Below the pieces are notes generated by a model. The model had not been told where the DNA came from. It worked only from the letters and a program-made list of their open reading frames with translations, and did not search any database. DNA of 64,000 bases from Dysgonamonadaceae bacterium (lineage in GTDB: Bacteria > Bacteroidota > Bacteroidia > Bacteroidales > Azobacteroidaceae): contig JAITQA010000118.1 in assembly GCA_031289145.1 (NCBI GenBank), positions 1-64,000 on the forward strand, read 5' to 3'. Both the position numbers and the translations under genes were made by a program. This document shows positions 52,273 through 62,335 of this stretch, one piece after another (position 1 is the first letter of the stretch; the number at the start of each line of letters is the position of its first letter).

Positions 52273-55200
52273 ATGGAAAGAATGAAACAATACACTTCTA
52301 CAACTTTTTTGATTTTATTAAGAGGTATTTTGTTGTTGTGTCTTTTATTCTCTGCAAATCTGATTTTTGCAGTGGAGATACTACGGTTTGAGTGGATCAG
52401 CGACAGAGACGGCTTATCGCAAAACACAGTTCGGTGTGCGATACAGGACAGTAGGGGTTTTATTTGGTTAGGTACTATTAACGGATTGAATCGCTACAAC
52501 GGGAAAGAATTTAGTGTGATGCTACCTGAAACGGGTAATTTCGCTTCTCTGCCGGATAATCGTATACGGAGTATGCAGGAAGATTCGCACGGCTATATAT
52601 GGATTCGGACTACCGCGAATATTTTTTGCTGTTATGATCCCCACTTGGAAAGATTTGCGGATTATGATCCGGGCAACAAACAAAAGAATTTTTCGTACGC
52701 CCGTACTTTTTCCAACGGTGATGTATGGCTTTGGGGGAAAAGCGATGGCTGTTGCCGCATTCAACACACTACAGGAGGCTTACAGTCACTGCGATTCGGC
52801 AAATCCGAATTAGGTAGCAGCGCCGTTAATTTTGTGTATGAAGATTCCCAACATTCTATCTGGATAGGCTCAAATGCCGGTTTATTCCGTTTAGAGAAAG
52901 ACCGCATCGTAAAGGTATCTGCCGAAGCGTTTTACTTTATACAGGAATCAAGTGGTTATTTGTTCCTGATTAATGAAAATCATATTGTTCCGTACAATGC
53001 AAACAAACAACAATTTTCTCGCGCCTTCAGTTTCCCGGATGCCAAAACGCTATCATTAAATGCTTCTACCATACTGAGCAATGGTATTATTCTGATTGCT
53101 ACCAAAGCGGATATTATCGCTTTTGATTCCCGGAAGATGAAATTTGTTCCGACGGAAACTTTATTCAACAACCGAACCATGCAAAATGCCAGTTTCTATA
53201 CCGATAACAAAGGGAATAAATGGGTATACAATATTTCCGGAGCTATCTGGAGATTACTGTCTGATAATCATTTTGAAAGAATTGAGCTTATTCCGGAGAA
53301 TATCCTCTCCAGTATTGATGCCGAACGGTATGAAATATACCATGATTCGCATAATATCATCTGGATATCTACTTATGGAAACGGTTTGTTCGCATTGGAC
53401 ATGAATAATCAGAGCACTTATCATTATACGGTAGATAACAGTGACTTACCAACCAACTACCTGCTCTGTGTCATGGAAGATAAATCGGGAGAAATCTGGG
53501 TTGGTACGGAATTTGCGGGAATCAGCAAGATATCCCTGAGCAACTACCCCATACAAATACTGTATCCTGTGCCGGGAGAAAACAATAACAGGAGTAATGC
53601 TGTTCGCCTGCTGTTCGAAGATTCGCAGGGACGCTTCTGGATGGGCACACGAAGTGGTTTTCTACATCTTTATGATCAAACTTTCAAAAAAATAAAATCA
53701 CATAAAATTAATGGGGGATTGCCTTTTACAATGATGGAAGATTCTTTGCACAACATTTGGTTGGGCACTCGTGGAAACGGCATTATTGTATTTCCGCCTT
53801 CGGGAGAAGCGCCCATCAGGAATTACCGCTTATACGACATCTCCCGGCAAAGCGCCAGCAGCAATAATGTATTTGACATCCTGCTGGATTCTAAAAACAG
53901 GGTATGGGCGGCTTCTTTTGGCGGCGGTCTGCATTTTGCAGACTTGAACAACAAAGAAATTACTTTTCAGCAGATCAATACACGTACTGTTAATCAGGAT
54001 ATGGTACGTGTTATCCTGCAGGATCATACCGGCATGATCTGGACAGGGACAAATGAAGGCGTCAATGTGTTCGATCCCGACGCACTGATACAGGATAACG
54101 ACAAGTATATCAATTTTCATTTTGATGTAAATGACGACCGTTCTATTCATAACAATGAGGTGAAAGCCATTTTTGAAGACAGCCACGGCCGTATGTGGTT
54201 CGGTACAACAGGCGGCGGTTTGAATCTGCTGGTAAGAGAAGAACCGCTCGAACGTTCATGGTTCAAACACTATACGGCTAAAAACGGCCTGTCCAACGAA
54301 GTTATCCAGACAATCCAGGAAGACGAACAAGGGTATATCTGGGTGAGTACGGAAAGTGGTAGCGGTATTTCAAAATTTGATCCGGAAACAGAACGTTTCG
54401 AAAATTTCAGCTTTTCAAATAGTAAACAAGCAGGCTTATTTAACGAAGGTTCCTGCTGGAAAATGAAAAACGGAGATTTGATGTTCGGCAGTTATTCCGG
54501 CGTTTTTATTTTCAATCCTTTAAAAGTAAAATACAATACCTATACGCCGCCGATCGTTATCACAGGCCTGAAAATCAACGGTGCGGATGTTTATCCGAAA
54601 AAAAACGACTCTCCCTTGGTTGAAAGTATTACAGAAACCAAAATGATAAAATTGAAATACAATCAAAATTCATTCAATCTCGAATTTGCCATGCTCAATT
54701 TTCAATCACCTAATTTTAACCAGTATGCCTATTACCTTGAAAATTATGAAAGAAATTGGAACCCGGTCACACGGCACAATATTGCCGCATACCGGAATGT
54801 ACCTCCGGGCACCTATTGGTTCAAAGTAAAAGGCAGCAACAGTTTTGGTATCTGGACGGAGAAAGAGACTATCCTGAAAATAACGATTCTCCCGCCATTC
54901 TGGAAATCGCTCTGGGCCTATATTGTTTATTTTATATTCATCGTGACGGCTGTGTTTTTCACTATAAGAGTCATACTGCAAATCAACCGCTTACATACAG
55001 CCGTTGAGGTGGAACGGCAATTAACGGAATACAAACTCCGGTTTTTTACGAATATATCACATGAATTCCGGACGCCATTGACCATTATCAGAGGGTCAAT
55101 CGAAAATTTAACCACTATGGAAAATTTGCCTCCGGCCGTTACAAAACAAATCAAACAGATGGCCAAAGGTTCTTCCAGATTGCTTCGCCTGATTGATCAA

Positions 55201-56559
55201 CTTCTGGAGTTTCGCCGCCTGCAGAACAAGGGCTTGGAACTGAAATTGGAACGAACGGACGCCGTTGCTTTCTTTTATGATATTTATCAGTCTTTCAAAG
55301 AATTAACAGAAAAGAAAAATATAGAGTTTTTGTTCGAATCCAACCTGTCTCAAAAAGAAATGTTGTTAGACACAGGTAAAATGGATAAAATCGCTTACAA
55401 CCTCTTGTCGAATGCCATTAAACATACGCCGGATAATGGTATCATTGTGATCCGTCTGGTTTTTTCGGAGCAGGACGACCGGTTGATTGTAAGTGTATCA
55501 GACAGTGGTTCAGGGGTTCCGAAAGAAAAACAGAGTTCGCTGTTTGTCCGTTTTGCCCAGATTGATTCAGTTGGCGGAACCGGTGTAGGATTGCACCTGA
55601 CGGCCGAATTGGCTACCGTGCACAGGGGAAAAGTCGAATATACGAACGCCGAATTGGGAGGCGCCTGTTTCAGTGTCTTTGTTCCCTTGTCGGAAGATAA
55701 TTACAATAAAGATGATATTGCAGCCATGCAAACTGCACTTAAATTTACGGACACGACACAATTGCAGGAAGTACCGGATGCTTTTACGCAAAACAAACTT
55801 TACCGGAATTACAAACTGTTGGTTATTGAAGACGATGATGAAGTGCGCGAATTTTTGTTTGCCCAGTTAAATGACTTGTTTTCTATCTGTATCGCCAAAG
55901 ACGGAACGGAAGGTTTGGAAAAAGCAGTGAGCGAACAGCCTGAATTGGTTGTCTGCGATGTAATGATGCCCGGCATTGACGGCTTTGATTTAACCCGTCG
56001 CTTAAAAGAGAATTTCCTGACCAGCCATATCCCCATCATCTTATTGACGGCTCATTCTTCGGAAGAACATCGCTTGGAAGGTATTCAGGCCGGCGCTGAT
56101 GCATATATTACCAAACCGTTCAGTATCAAATATCTGACAGCCCGTATCGTCAAACTCATCGAACAACGGGAGAAATTGCAGCAAAAATTTGCACAGGAAC
56201 CGGGAAAACCGGTGCCATTGATTCATTATACAGATAAAGATAAGGAGTTTATCGACAAGATACACCTGCTGATTGAACAAAATATGGAAAATGTCGATTT
56301 TTCCGTTGATGTGTTTGCGCAGGATGCCGGTATGGGACGTACCAATTTTTATAAAAAAGTGAAAGGGATTACCGGTCATTCACCTAACGAATATGTGCGC
56401 ATTGTCCGCATGAAAAAAGCTGCTGAATTGCTGGTAACGACGCACCTGAATGTATCGGAAGTTTCTTATAAAGTCGGAATCAGCGACCCTTTTTACTTCA
56501 GTAAATGTTTTAAGGCGCAATTTGGCAAAACACCTTCTCAGTTCCAGAAAAATTTATAA
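52273..56559 (+). CDS. Hybrid two-component system sensor-regulator (HTCS)
   Basis: 1428 residues. N-terminal signal/anchor (10-32), a periplasmic two-propeller sensor built of regulator-propeller repeats ('DRDGLSQNTVRCAIQDSRGFIWLGT', 'EDSHGRMWFGTTGGGL'), a Y_Y_Y domain (about 790-870), one membrane helix (about 878-900), a histidine kinase with His929 region 'FTNISHEFRTPLTIIRG' and ATPase 'NLLSNAIKHTPD' and 'DSGSGVP', a receiver domain with Asp in 'VVCDVMMPGIDGF' (about 1228) and 'ITKPF', and a C-terminal AraC DNA-binding domain ('YVRIVRMKKAAELL', 'VSYKVGISDPFYFSKCFKAQFGKTPSQF'). HTCS proteins bind a glycan fragment in the periplasm and activate the neighbouring PUL. Its place, divergent from GH105-susCD, points to RG-I oligosaccharides as signal. 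Confidence 0.97.
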   Translation: MERMKQYTSTTFLILLRGILLLCLLFSANLIFAVEILRFEWISDRDGLSQNTVRCAIQDSRGFIWLGTINGLNRYNGKEFSVMLPETGNFASLPDNRIRSMQEDSHGYIWIRTTANIFCCYDPHLERFADYDPGNKQKNFSYARTFSNGDVWLWGKSDGCCRIQHTTGGLQSLRFGKSELGSSAVNFVYEDSQHSIWIGSNAGLFRLEKDRIVKVSAEAFYFIQESSGYLFLINENHIVPYNANKQQFSRAFSFPDAKTLSLNASTILSNGIILIATKADIIAFDSRKMKFVPTETLFNNRTMQNASFYTDNKGNKWVYNISGAIWRLLSDNHFERIELIPENILSSIDAERYEIYHDSHNIIWISTYGNGLFALDMNNQSTYHYTVDNSDLPTNYLLCVMEDKSGEIWVGTEFAGISKISLSNYPIQILYPVPGENNNRSNAVRLLFEDSQGRFWMGTRSGFLHLYDQTFKKIKSHKINGGLPFTMMEDSLHNIWLGTRGNGIIVFPPSGEAPIRNYRLYDISRQSASSNNVFDILLDSKNRVWAASFGGGLHFADLNNKEITFQQINTRTVNQDMVRVILQDHTGMIWTGTNEGVNVFDPDALIQDNDKYINFHFDVNDDRSIHNNEVKAIFEDSHGRMWFGTTGGGLNLLVREEPLERSWFKHYTAKNGLSNEVIQTIQEDEQGYIWVSTESGSGISKFDPETERFENFSFSNSKQAGLFNEGSCWKMKNGDLMFGSYSGVFIFNPLKVKYNTYTPPIVITGLKINGADVYPKKNDSPLVESITETKMIKLKYNQNSFNLEFAMLNFQSPNFNQYAYYLENYERNWNPVTRHNIAAYRNVPPGTYWFKVKGSNSFGIWTEKETILKITILPPFWKSLWAYIVYFIFIVTAVFFTIRVILQINRLHTAVEVERQLTEYKLRFFTNISHEFRTPLTIIRGSIENLTTMENLPPAVTKQIKQMAKGSSRLLRLIDQLLEFRRLQNKGLELKLERTDAVAFFYDIYQSFKELTEKKNIEFLFESNLSQKEMLLDTGKMDKIAYNLLSNAIKHTPDNGIIVIRLVFSEQDDRLIVSVSDSGSGVPKEKQSSLFVRFAQIDSVGGTGVGLHLTAELATVHRGKVEYTNAELGGACFSVFVPLSEDNYNKDDIAAMQTALKFTDTTQLQEVPDAFTQNKLYRNYKLLVIEDDDEVREFLFAQLNDLFSICIAKDGTEGLEKAVSEQPELVVCDVMMPGIDGFDLTRRLKENFLTSHIPIILLTAHSSEEHRLEGIQAGADAYITKPFSIKYLTARIVKLIEQREKLQQKFAQEPGKPVPLIHYTDKDKEFIDKIHLLIEQNMENVDFSVDVFAQDAGMGRTNFYKKVKGITGHSPNEYVRIVRMKKAAELLVTTHLNVSEVSYKVGISDPFYFSKCFKAQFGKTPSQFQKNL

Positions 56560-57456
56560 ATTCCGCCCTTGTGTAAAATTCCGATAGGTAACCGGGGTCA
56601 TTTGGGCTTTCTTTTTGAAAAAGGTGCAAAAATGGTCGGCGTTGTCGAATCCGGTAGTATAAGCGATTTCCTTGATAGACAAATGCGTATTGGTAAGTAA
56701 TTCTTTACTTTTCCGAACCCTCAATTCCAGCAGGTATTGGTTGGGCGCAAATCCTGTGTATTGCTTGAAAATTTTCCGAAACCACGAATAACTCATGCAT
56801 ACTTTTCCTGCCACTTCTTCCGGACTTATTTGCGATTGGAAATTTTCCTGCATGATAATTTTGGCTCTGTTGATGTTGTTGAAAACATCCAATTCCACAA
56901 AAGACAGGTGTTTATCTAAGGAATAGGCAAAACCCAGCAAATGGTTGACTATTCCGGCAAGCATCTGCTGAAAACCGGCTTTTTGTTCCTGCGCGATTCG
57001 GATAGCCTGTTGGTAGAGGTATACAATATCATTATTGACGCCGGTATGAAAAAACGGCTTTTGGCTGCTGAAAAAACCGTGCTCGCAACGGTTATCAATA
57101 TTAATTCCGTTGAATCCAATCCAAAATTCGTCCCAGCCTGTTTTTTTGACCGGGCTGTAATTGTGCCATTCTCCGGGGAATAGCAAAAACATGTATCCTT
57201 CTTCGACAAGAGTCGATTTACAGTTTTCAGACACAAAATTTCCTTTTCCACGAATGATATAGAGCAGTTGGTATTCATTCAGAATACGTCCTTTCTCGGT
57301 GGAAAAAAGGTACCGGGTAGGGTGATTCTTCGGTGGATAAACCGCATCCGGCGCGACGGACTGATAGCCTACCGTGCTGATAGTCAGTCCCCACAAGATA
57401 TCCTGTTCGTTTTCCAATAAATACGTGATGGGAAGATGGACTTCTTTTTGTATCAT
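56554..57456 (-). CDS. AraC-family regulator with cupin sensor domain
   Basis: About 300 residues. The N-terminal AraC-type cupin ('YQLLYIIRGKGNFVSE', 'LFPGEWHNYSPVKKTGWDEFWIGFNG') binds a small ligand; the C-terminal double HTH is 'ISPEEVAGKVCMSYSWFRKIFKQYTGFAPNQYLLELRVRKSKELL' and 'IKEIAYTTGFDNADHFCTFFKKKAQMTP'. I take the ATG at 57456, since a good promoter would start transcription near 57483, past the ORF-track start at 57492. The stop region overlaps the end of the sensor-regulator gene by 6 bases, tail to tail. It is divergent from rhamnulokinase and so is a likely rhamnose-responsive activator, in the way of RhaS/RhaR. Confidence 0.93.
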   Translation of the reverse strand: MIQKEVHLPITYLLENEQDILWGLTISTVGYQSVAPDAVYPPKNHPTRYLFSTEKGRILNEYQLLYIIRGKGNFVSENCKSTLVEEGYMFLLFPGEWHNYSPVKKTGWDEFWIGFNGINIDNRCEHGFFSSQKPFFHTGVNNDIVYLYQQAIRIAQEQKAGFQQMLAGIVNHLLGFAYSLDKHLSFVELDVFNNINRAKIIMQENFQSQISPEEVAGKVCMSYSWFRKIFKQYTGFAPNQYLLELRVRKSKELLTNTHLSIKEIAYTTGFDNADHFCTFFKKKAQMTPVTYRNFTQGRNL

Positions 57457-57489
57457 TTTTTGAATTACTGTTGATAAAAAACCAAAGGA

Positions 57490-57521
57490 CAAAATTATAC
57501 AAAATAAATGACTAAATCAAT
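57490..57521 (-). promoter_or_regulatory. Promoter of the AraC-family regulator gene
   Basis: On the minus strand, ATTG (57521-57518), a 20-base spacer, then TAATTTTG (57497-57490). One mismatch in the -33 box. It decides the start at 57456. Confidence 0.55.
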
Positions 57522-57571
57522 TTTGAAAGTTTTAAAATCATTTAAACAGTAAGCGGCTTTTTTTTAAAGCG

Positions 57572-57579
57572 TACTTTTG
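57572..57579 (+). promoter_or_regulatory. Putative -7 element of rhaB
   Basis: TACTTTTG, 21 bases before the rhaB ATG, matches TAnnTTTG. No clear TTTG -33 box, consistent with an activator-dependent promoter controlled by the divergent AraC-family protein. Confidence 0.5.
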
Positions 57580-57600
57580 TAACTGAATATAATAATCTAC

Positions 57601-59085
57601 ATGATGATACATCATTTTTTAGCCTTTGACTTAGGGGCGACCAGTGGACGTTCCATTTTAGCTATTCTGGAAGAGGGGGAATTGCGTTTGAAAGAACTCA
57701 CTCGCTTTCCCAATAAAATGCTTCGGATTGGAAACAAATATTATTGGAATATTTATGCTTTGTTTGAAGAACTCAAAGCCGGACTTTGCGCAGTAGTAGC
57801 CGAAAATGTTAAGGTAGAAGCCATTGGAATTGATACTTGGGGTGTTGATTTTGCATTTATCGCCAAAGATGGCTCTATTGCCGGATTGCCGCGGGCTTAT
57901 CGCGACCCTTATACCAATGGAATACCTGAAACTTATTTTCAACTGATTTCCAAAGAAAGATTGTATGAAATGACCGGTATTCAGTTCATGAATTTCAACA
58001 GTTTGTTTCAACTTTATGCCGCTAAAAAAGAAGGTGCATCGGCCTTGGCGGGCGCCGAAAGCGTATTGTTTATGCCGGATGCCCTGTTGTATCTACTGAC
58101 AGGCAAAAAGGTATGTGAATATACGATTGCTTCTACTTCTCAGATTTTGAATCCGAACACGAAACAGTTTGAAGTTGGATTATTGAATCTTATTGGAATT
58201 AATCCTGCTGTTTTGCAAACAATTGTGATGCCCGGCGAGAAAATAGGTCTGTTGACGGAAGCCATTCAGGAAGAATGTCGGACAGAGGCTATTCCCGTGA
58301 TTGCCGTAGCCGGACACGATACCGCTTCGGCTGTGGCTGCTGTCCCGGCTGAAAATGAACGGTTTGCTTATTTGAGTTCAGGGACTTGGTCGTTGATGGG
58401 TATTGAAGTAAAATCTCCGATTATCACCAAGCAAAGTTTTGCCGCCAATTTCACCAATGAAGGCGGCGTAGAGGGTACTACCCGCTTCTTAAAAAACACC
58501 ACCGGTTTATGGCTGTTGGAACAATGCCGCAATGAATGGAAAATAGAAGGAAACGATTACACTTATGCCGAAATCACCCGATTATCGGATACCGCTCCTG
58601 CGTTTCAATGTTTCATCGACTCCGACCATCCGAGTTTCGCCAATCCGACAAGCATGACGAAAGCCATCGCTGATTATTGCCGGGAAACAAGTCAAAAAAT
58701 ACCGCAAAATCATGCCGGATACATTCGGTGTATTTTCGAGAGTCTGGCGCTGAAATATAGATATGTATTGGATGCTTTGCAGCAAATGGCGCCTTTTGCC
58801 ATTGAAAAACTGCATGTCATTGGCGGCGGTTCACAAAACAAATTACTGAACCGCTTCACAGCCAATGCCATTGGTATGCCGGTCGTAGCAGGCCCTGCGG
58901 AAGCAACGGCTATCGGCAATGCACTGATGCAGGCAAAAGGTCTGGGCATTGTTCAGTCTGTGGCAGAAATGCGGGCAATCGTTCGCCGTTCGATTTTGCC
59001 GGAAACATTTTATCCGGAAAATACTTCGGTCTGGGAGGATGCCTACAAACAATTTTTATCCATTATCAACAATGAAAATTATTAA
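57601..59085 (+). CDS. rhaB: Rhamnulokinase
   Basis: 494 residues of the FGGY carbohydrate kinase family. The N-terminal phosphate motif is 'FLAFDLGATSGRSILA'; 'GIDTWGVDFAFIAKDG', 'PRAYRDPYTNG' and 'MNFNSLFQLYA' are rhamnulokinase signatures; the C-terminal ATP-binding half shows 'AVAGHDTASAVAAVP', 'YLSSGTWSLMGIE' and 'HVIGGGSQNKLLNRFTANA'. It phosphorylates L-rhamnulose made from the rhamnose freed by GH106. The start could be either of two adjacent ATGs. A susC gene follows after 52 bases without a visible terminator. rhaA and rhaD are not in the window. Confidence 0.96.
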   Translation: MMIHHFLAFDLGATSGRSILAILEEGELRLKELTRFPNKMLRIGNKYYWNIYALFEELKAGLCAVVAENVKVEAIGIDTWGVDFAFIAKDGSIAGLPRAYRDPYTNGIPETYFQLISKERLYEMTGIQFMNFNSLFQLYAAKKEGASALAGAESVLFMPDALLYLLTGKKVCEYTIASTSQILNPNTKQFEVGLLNLIGINPAVLQTIVMPGEKIGLLTEAIQEECRTEAIPVIAVAGHDTASAVAAVPAENERFAYLSSGTWSLMGIEVKSPIITKQSFAANFTNEGGVEGTTRFLKNTTGLWLLEQCRNEWKIEGNDYTYAEITRLSDTAPAFQCFIDSDHPSFANPTSMTKAIADYCRETSQKIPQNHAGYIRCIFESLALKYRYVLDALQQMAPFAIEKLHVIGGGSQNKLLNRFTANAIGMPVVAGPAEATAIGNALMQAKGLGIVQSVAEMRAIVRRSILPETFYPENTSVWEDAYKQFLSIINNENY

Positions 59086-59137
59086 TATATACATAAATTA
59101 ACTATATCCATTTTTTAACTATTAAAAAATATTTATT

Positions 59138-62100
59138 ATGAGACATGTGATTTTTTTTGATTTGAAACCGATTAGGTTTTTGTTACTGTTTCTTTTTCTC
59201 CCTTTTGGCCTTTTTGCCCAGACTGTTTCTGTAACAGGTACGGTTAAAGACACAAACGGAGAAGGACTTATCGGTGTGAGTGTTGTAGAGAAAGGGACTA
59301 TAAACGGTATTTTAACCGATATCGATGGAAAATATTCCCTGAATGTACAGCATAATGGCATCCTTGAATTTTCGTACGTGGGTTATGTAACTCAATCCAT
59401 TAATGTGCAAGGGAAAACACTTATTGATGTTGCCTTGGAAGAAGATTTAAAGTCGTTAAGTGAGGTTGTGGTCGTTGGTTATGGCGTGATGAAGAAAAGG
59501 GATTTGACAGGAGCCTTGTCTTCTGTAGGAGAAGACAAAATCAAAGGTCGTTCGTACAGCAATGCCATGCAGGCGGTTGCAGGACAAGTGGCCGGAATTC
59601 AAATTCAACAGGTTCAAGGCGCTCCGGGATTTGCACCTTCTATTAAAATCAGGGGGAATACGTCTATCAATACAGGAACGAATCCCCTCTATGTAATTGA
59701 TGGAATACCTTTAGAAGATATTTCCAAATCAAGTGGACAAGATAATTCAGCAGATGGAGGTTCAACCGGGTTAAGCTCCGCCTTTATAACAGCTAATCTT
59801 AATCCGTTGAATTATATCAATCCCAATGATATTGAATCTATTGAAATACTGAAAGATGCTTCTTCGGCGGCTATTTACGGTTCACGTGGTGCAAACGGAG
59901 TAGTACTCATTACTACGAAACAAGGAAAAGCCGGGAAGACAAGAGTAGAAGCGAATTACGAATTTGGAGTTTCTTCTGTTAATAGAAGAGTAGACATGAT
60001 GAATGCCAAAGAATGGTTGGCCTACGAATCGCTGGCACGTTTGAATAGCGGGCAAAGCGTTCCTTCCATATTTTCAGAAACTGAATGGCTGGCTCGCATT
60101 GGTAATGGCACCGACTGGCAAGATGTACTATTCCGTAGCGGTATCACTCACAATGCCCAAGTCTTAGTATCGGGCGGCAGTGAAAAAACGCAATTTATGG
60201 TTTCGTCAAATTATTTGAACTCGCAAGGAGTGGTGGACAATAATGATTATGAACGGATAACAGTACGTTCTAATCTCCGCCATCAAATTTCCACGCGTGT
60301 CAAAATAGGATTAAATTCTTCATACGCAAGAGTTAGCACGAATGATGTAGGTACCGGCGGTAAAGCGGATGCTATATCGTTGTCATTGCAAAGTGCACCT
60401 GTATTCCCTGCATTTACAGAAAATGGTACGTATGGTCCATACGATCCGAATTCAATTTGGAATGCATTCAACCAAGCAGGTATCTTGCCCTCATCTTTGT
60501 GGCATCCTTATTCAATGACTCGCGAAGTAGATCGAAACAGACTTACCAGCAATGCAATGATTAACGCTTATCTGGAATGGACTATCATAGACGACTTGGT
60601 TTTTAAAACCTCTTTGAGTGATGCTTACAATAACATGCGTTACCAAAGCTATCAAACTGCTTTTCGCGGCTATGGGTGGCCGGGAGCTACGAGCCAAACG
60701 AATGCAAAAGGAAGATATAACACCGGCCAAACGAATAATTGGGTGTTCGAAAATACGCTCAATTATAATAAGACATTCGGCTCCCACTCAATAACAGGTC
60801 TTTTAGGCTACACAATGCAAGAAAACAAGTATGAAGAAAGTTTTATCGAATCAAATTCCTTTCCAAATGATATGGTACATACACTTAATGCCGGAAAAGT
60901 AGCTAACGCATTGACATTTGCAAGCGAATGGGCGCTAATATCGTATATTGCCCGTGCCACTTATTCTTACCAAGGAAAATATTTAGCTTCTGCATCTATT
61001 CGAGCAGATGGCAGTTCTCGTTTCGGCGTCAATAATCATTGGGGCTATTTCCCGTCAGCTTCGATCGGTTGGAGAATTTCGGAAGAATCTTTCCTGAAAA
61101 ATACGAATTGGTTAAACAATCTCAAAGTAAGGTTAAGTTATGGCGAAACAGGGAACAATCAGGTTGGAGACTATTCTGCAATCGGTTTGTTGGGATACGT
61201 TTCTTACCCCATGAATGGAACGGTGACGCAGGGGATGTTCACCAACACTTATCCTGATAAGAATCTCACTTGGGAAAAAACAAGACAGGTGAACATCGGT
61301 TTTGACGCATCATTCTTTAATCAACGAATAGACGTATCGTTAGATTATTACCAATCACAAACAAGAGACTTGCTGTTTAATGTCCCAATACCGGCCATAA
61401 GCGGATTTTCCGAAACACTCACAAATATAGGAAAGCTGGGAAATAAAGGGCTTGAGTTCAATCTGAATACGCGCAATATCGAAGGAGATTTTTCTTGGAG
61501 AACCAACTTCAATATTTCCGGAAACCGCAACAAAATCCTTGAACTGGGAAACAATAACGCACCATTCAACGTAGTGGATTTCGACGCAAATGTGCGATTT
61601 GAAGTAGGAAAGCCGATGGCCTATTTTTATGGTTATGAACTCGACGGCGTGATTATGACTACTGCCGACTTAACTAAATATCCGGTATGGCCCGGAAGTG
61701 AAGCAGGTGATCCGAAAGTAGTAGATGTAAACGGAGATGGTAAAATTGATGCGGATGACCGCACAATGATAGGCAGCGCTCAGCCTGATTTCGTTTGGGG
61801 CATGACGAATACGTTCAGTTATAAAGGCATTGACTTGTCAGTCATGTTATCCGGATCGCAGGGAAATGAAATATTCAATCAGAATGCCCGCTATCTGAAG
61901 AGATACAATGGCTCAAGAGGGGCATATCAGGTAGTAGCAAATTACTGGAAATCGGAAGCAGAACCGGGAAACGGACAAATTCCTAAACCTCGCGCAAATG
62001 CTAACACCGTCCAAAATCTGGCTACTTCTTACTGGGTAGAAGACGGCTCTTTCGTTCGCATCAAAAATATCCAATTAGGCTATACTTTGCCTCAAAAGTT

Positions 62101-62287
62101 GACAAGTCATTATAAACTTTCTGCTGTAAAATTGTATGTGAACATGGAAAATGTGTATGTCTTCTCGGATTATTTGAACTATGACCCGGAGTCCAGCACA
62201 TATACCACAGGGAATCTGGTGGGACTGGATTTTGGCTCTTATCCGAACCCATTTGTCTGTACATTTGGCGTAAATCTCAGTTTCTGA
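59138..62287 (+). CDS. SusC/RagA-family TonB-dependent receptor (second pair)
   Basis: 1049 residues. Signal peptide ('FLFLPFGLFAQ'), carboxypeptidase-regulatory-like domain ('VSVTGTVKDTNGEGLIGVSV'), 'LSEVVVVGYGVMKKRDLTGALSSV', plug with 'LYVIDGIPLED' and 'EILKDASSAAIYGSRGANGVVLITTK', and a full barrel ending 'FVCTFGVNLSF'. It is followed by susD after 48 bases and then by a GH43 gene, so it probably imports an arabinan- or xylan-type or RG-I side-chain glycan. Its position straight after rhaB suggests co-expression with rhamnose use. Confidence 0.97.
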   Translation: MRHVIFFDLKPIRFLLLFLFLPFGLFAQTVSVTGTVKDTNGEGLIGVSVVEKGTINGILTDIDGKYSLNVQHNGILEFSYVGYVTQSINVQGKTLIDVALEEDLKSLSEVVVVGYGVMKKRDLTGALSSVGEDKIKGRSYSNAMQAVAGQVAGIQIQQVQGAPGFAPSIKIRGNTSINTGTNPLYVIDGIPLEDISKSSGQDNSADGGSTGLSSAFITANLNPLNYINPNDIESIEILKDASSAAIYGSRGANGVVLITTKQGKAGKTRVEANYEFGVSSVNRRVDMMNAKEWLAYESLARLNSGQSVPSIFSETEWLARIGNGTDWQDVLFRSGITHNAQVLVSGGSEKTQFMVSSNYLNSQGVVDNNDYERITVRSNLRHQISTRVKIGLNSSYARVSTNDVGTGGKADAISLSLQSAPVFPAFTENGTYGPYDPNSIWNAFNQAGILPSSLWHPYSMTREVDRNRLTSNAMINAYLEWTIIDDLVFKTSLSDAYNNMRYQSYQTAFRGYGWPGATSQTNAKGRYNTGQTNNWVFENTLNYNKTFGSHSITGLLGYTMQENKYEESFIESNSFPNDMVHTLNAGKVANALTFASEWALISYIARATYSYQGKYLASASIRADGSSRFGVNNHWGYFPSASIGWRISEESFLKNTNWLNNLKVRLSYGETGNNQVGDYSAIGLLGYVSYPMNGTVTQGMFTNTYPDKNLTWEKTRQVNIGFDASFFNQRIDVSLDYYQSQTRDLLFNVPIPAISGFSETLTNIGKLGNKGLEFNLNTRNIEGDFSWRTNFNISGNRNKILELGNNNAPFNVVDFDANVRFEVGKPMAYFYGYELDGVIMTTADLTKYPVWPGSEAGDPKVVDVNGDGKIDADDRTMIGSAQPDFVWGMTNTFSYKGIDLSVMLSGSQGNEIFNQNARYLKRYNGSRGAYQVVANYWKSEAEPGNGQIPKPRANANTVQNLATSYWVEDGSFVRIKNIQLGYTLPQKLTSHYKLSAVKLYVNMENVYVFSDYLNYDPESSTYTTGNLVGLDFGSYPNPFVCTFGVNLSF

Positions 62288-62335
62288 TTTTTTATTATAT
62301 TGCAAAATAAATAACTATATAAAATAATTACAAGT

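Noticed and set aside
52188-52391. Plus-strand 67-residue ORF overlapping the start of the sensor-regulator.
   Set aside because: It runs through the regulator's signal anchor in another frame and has no conserved features.
56554-56559. Six-base overlap of the sensor-regulator and AraC gene ends considered as a frameshift or assembly fault.
   Set aside because: Both proteins end normally after complete AraC-type HTH domains; tail-to-tail overlaps of a few bases are common.
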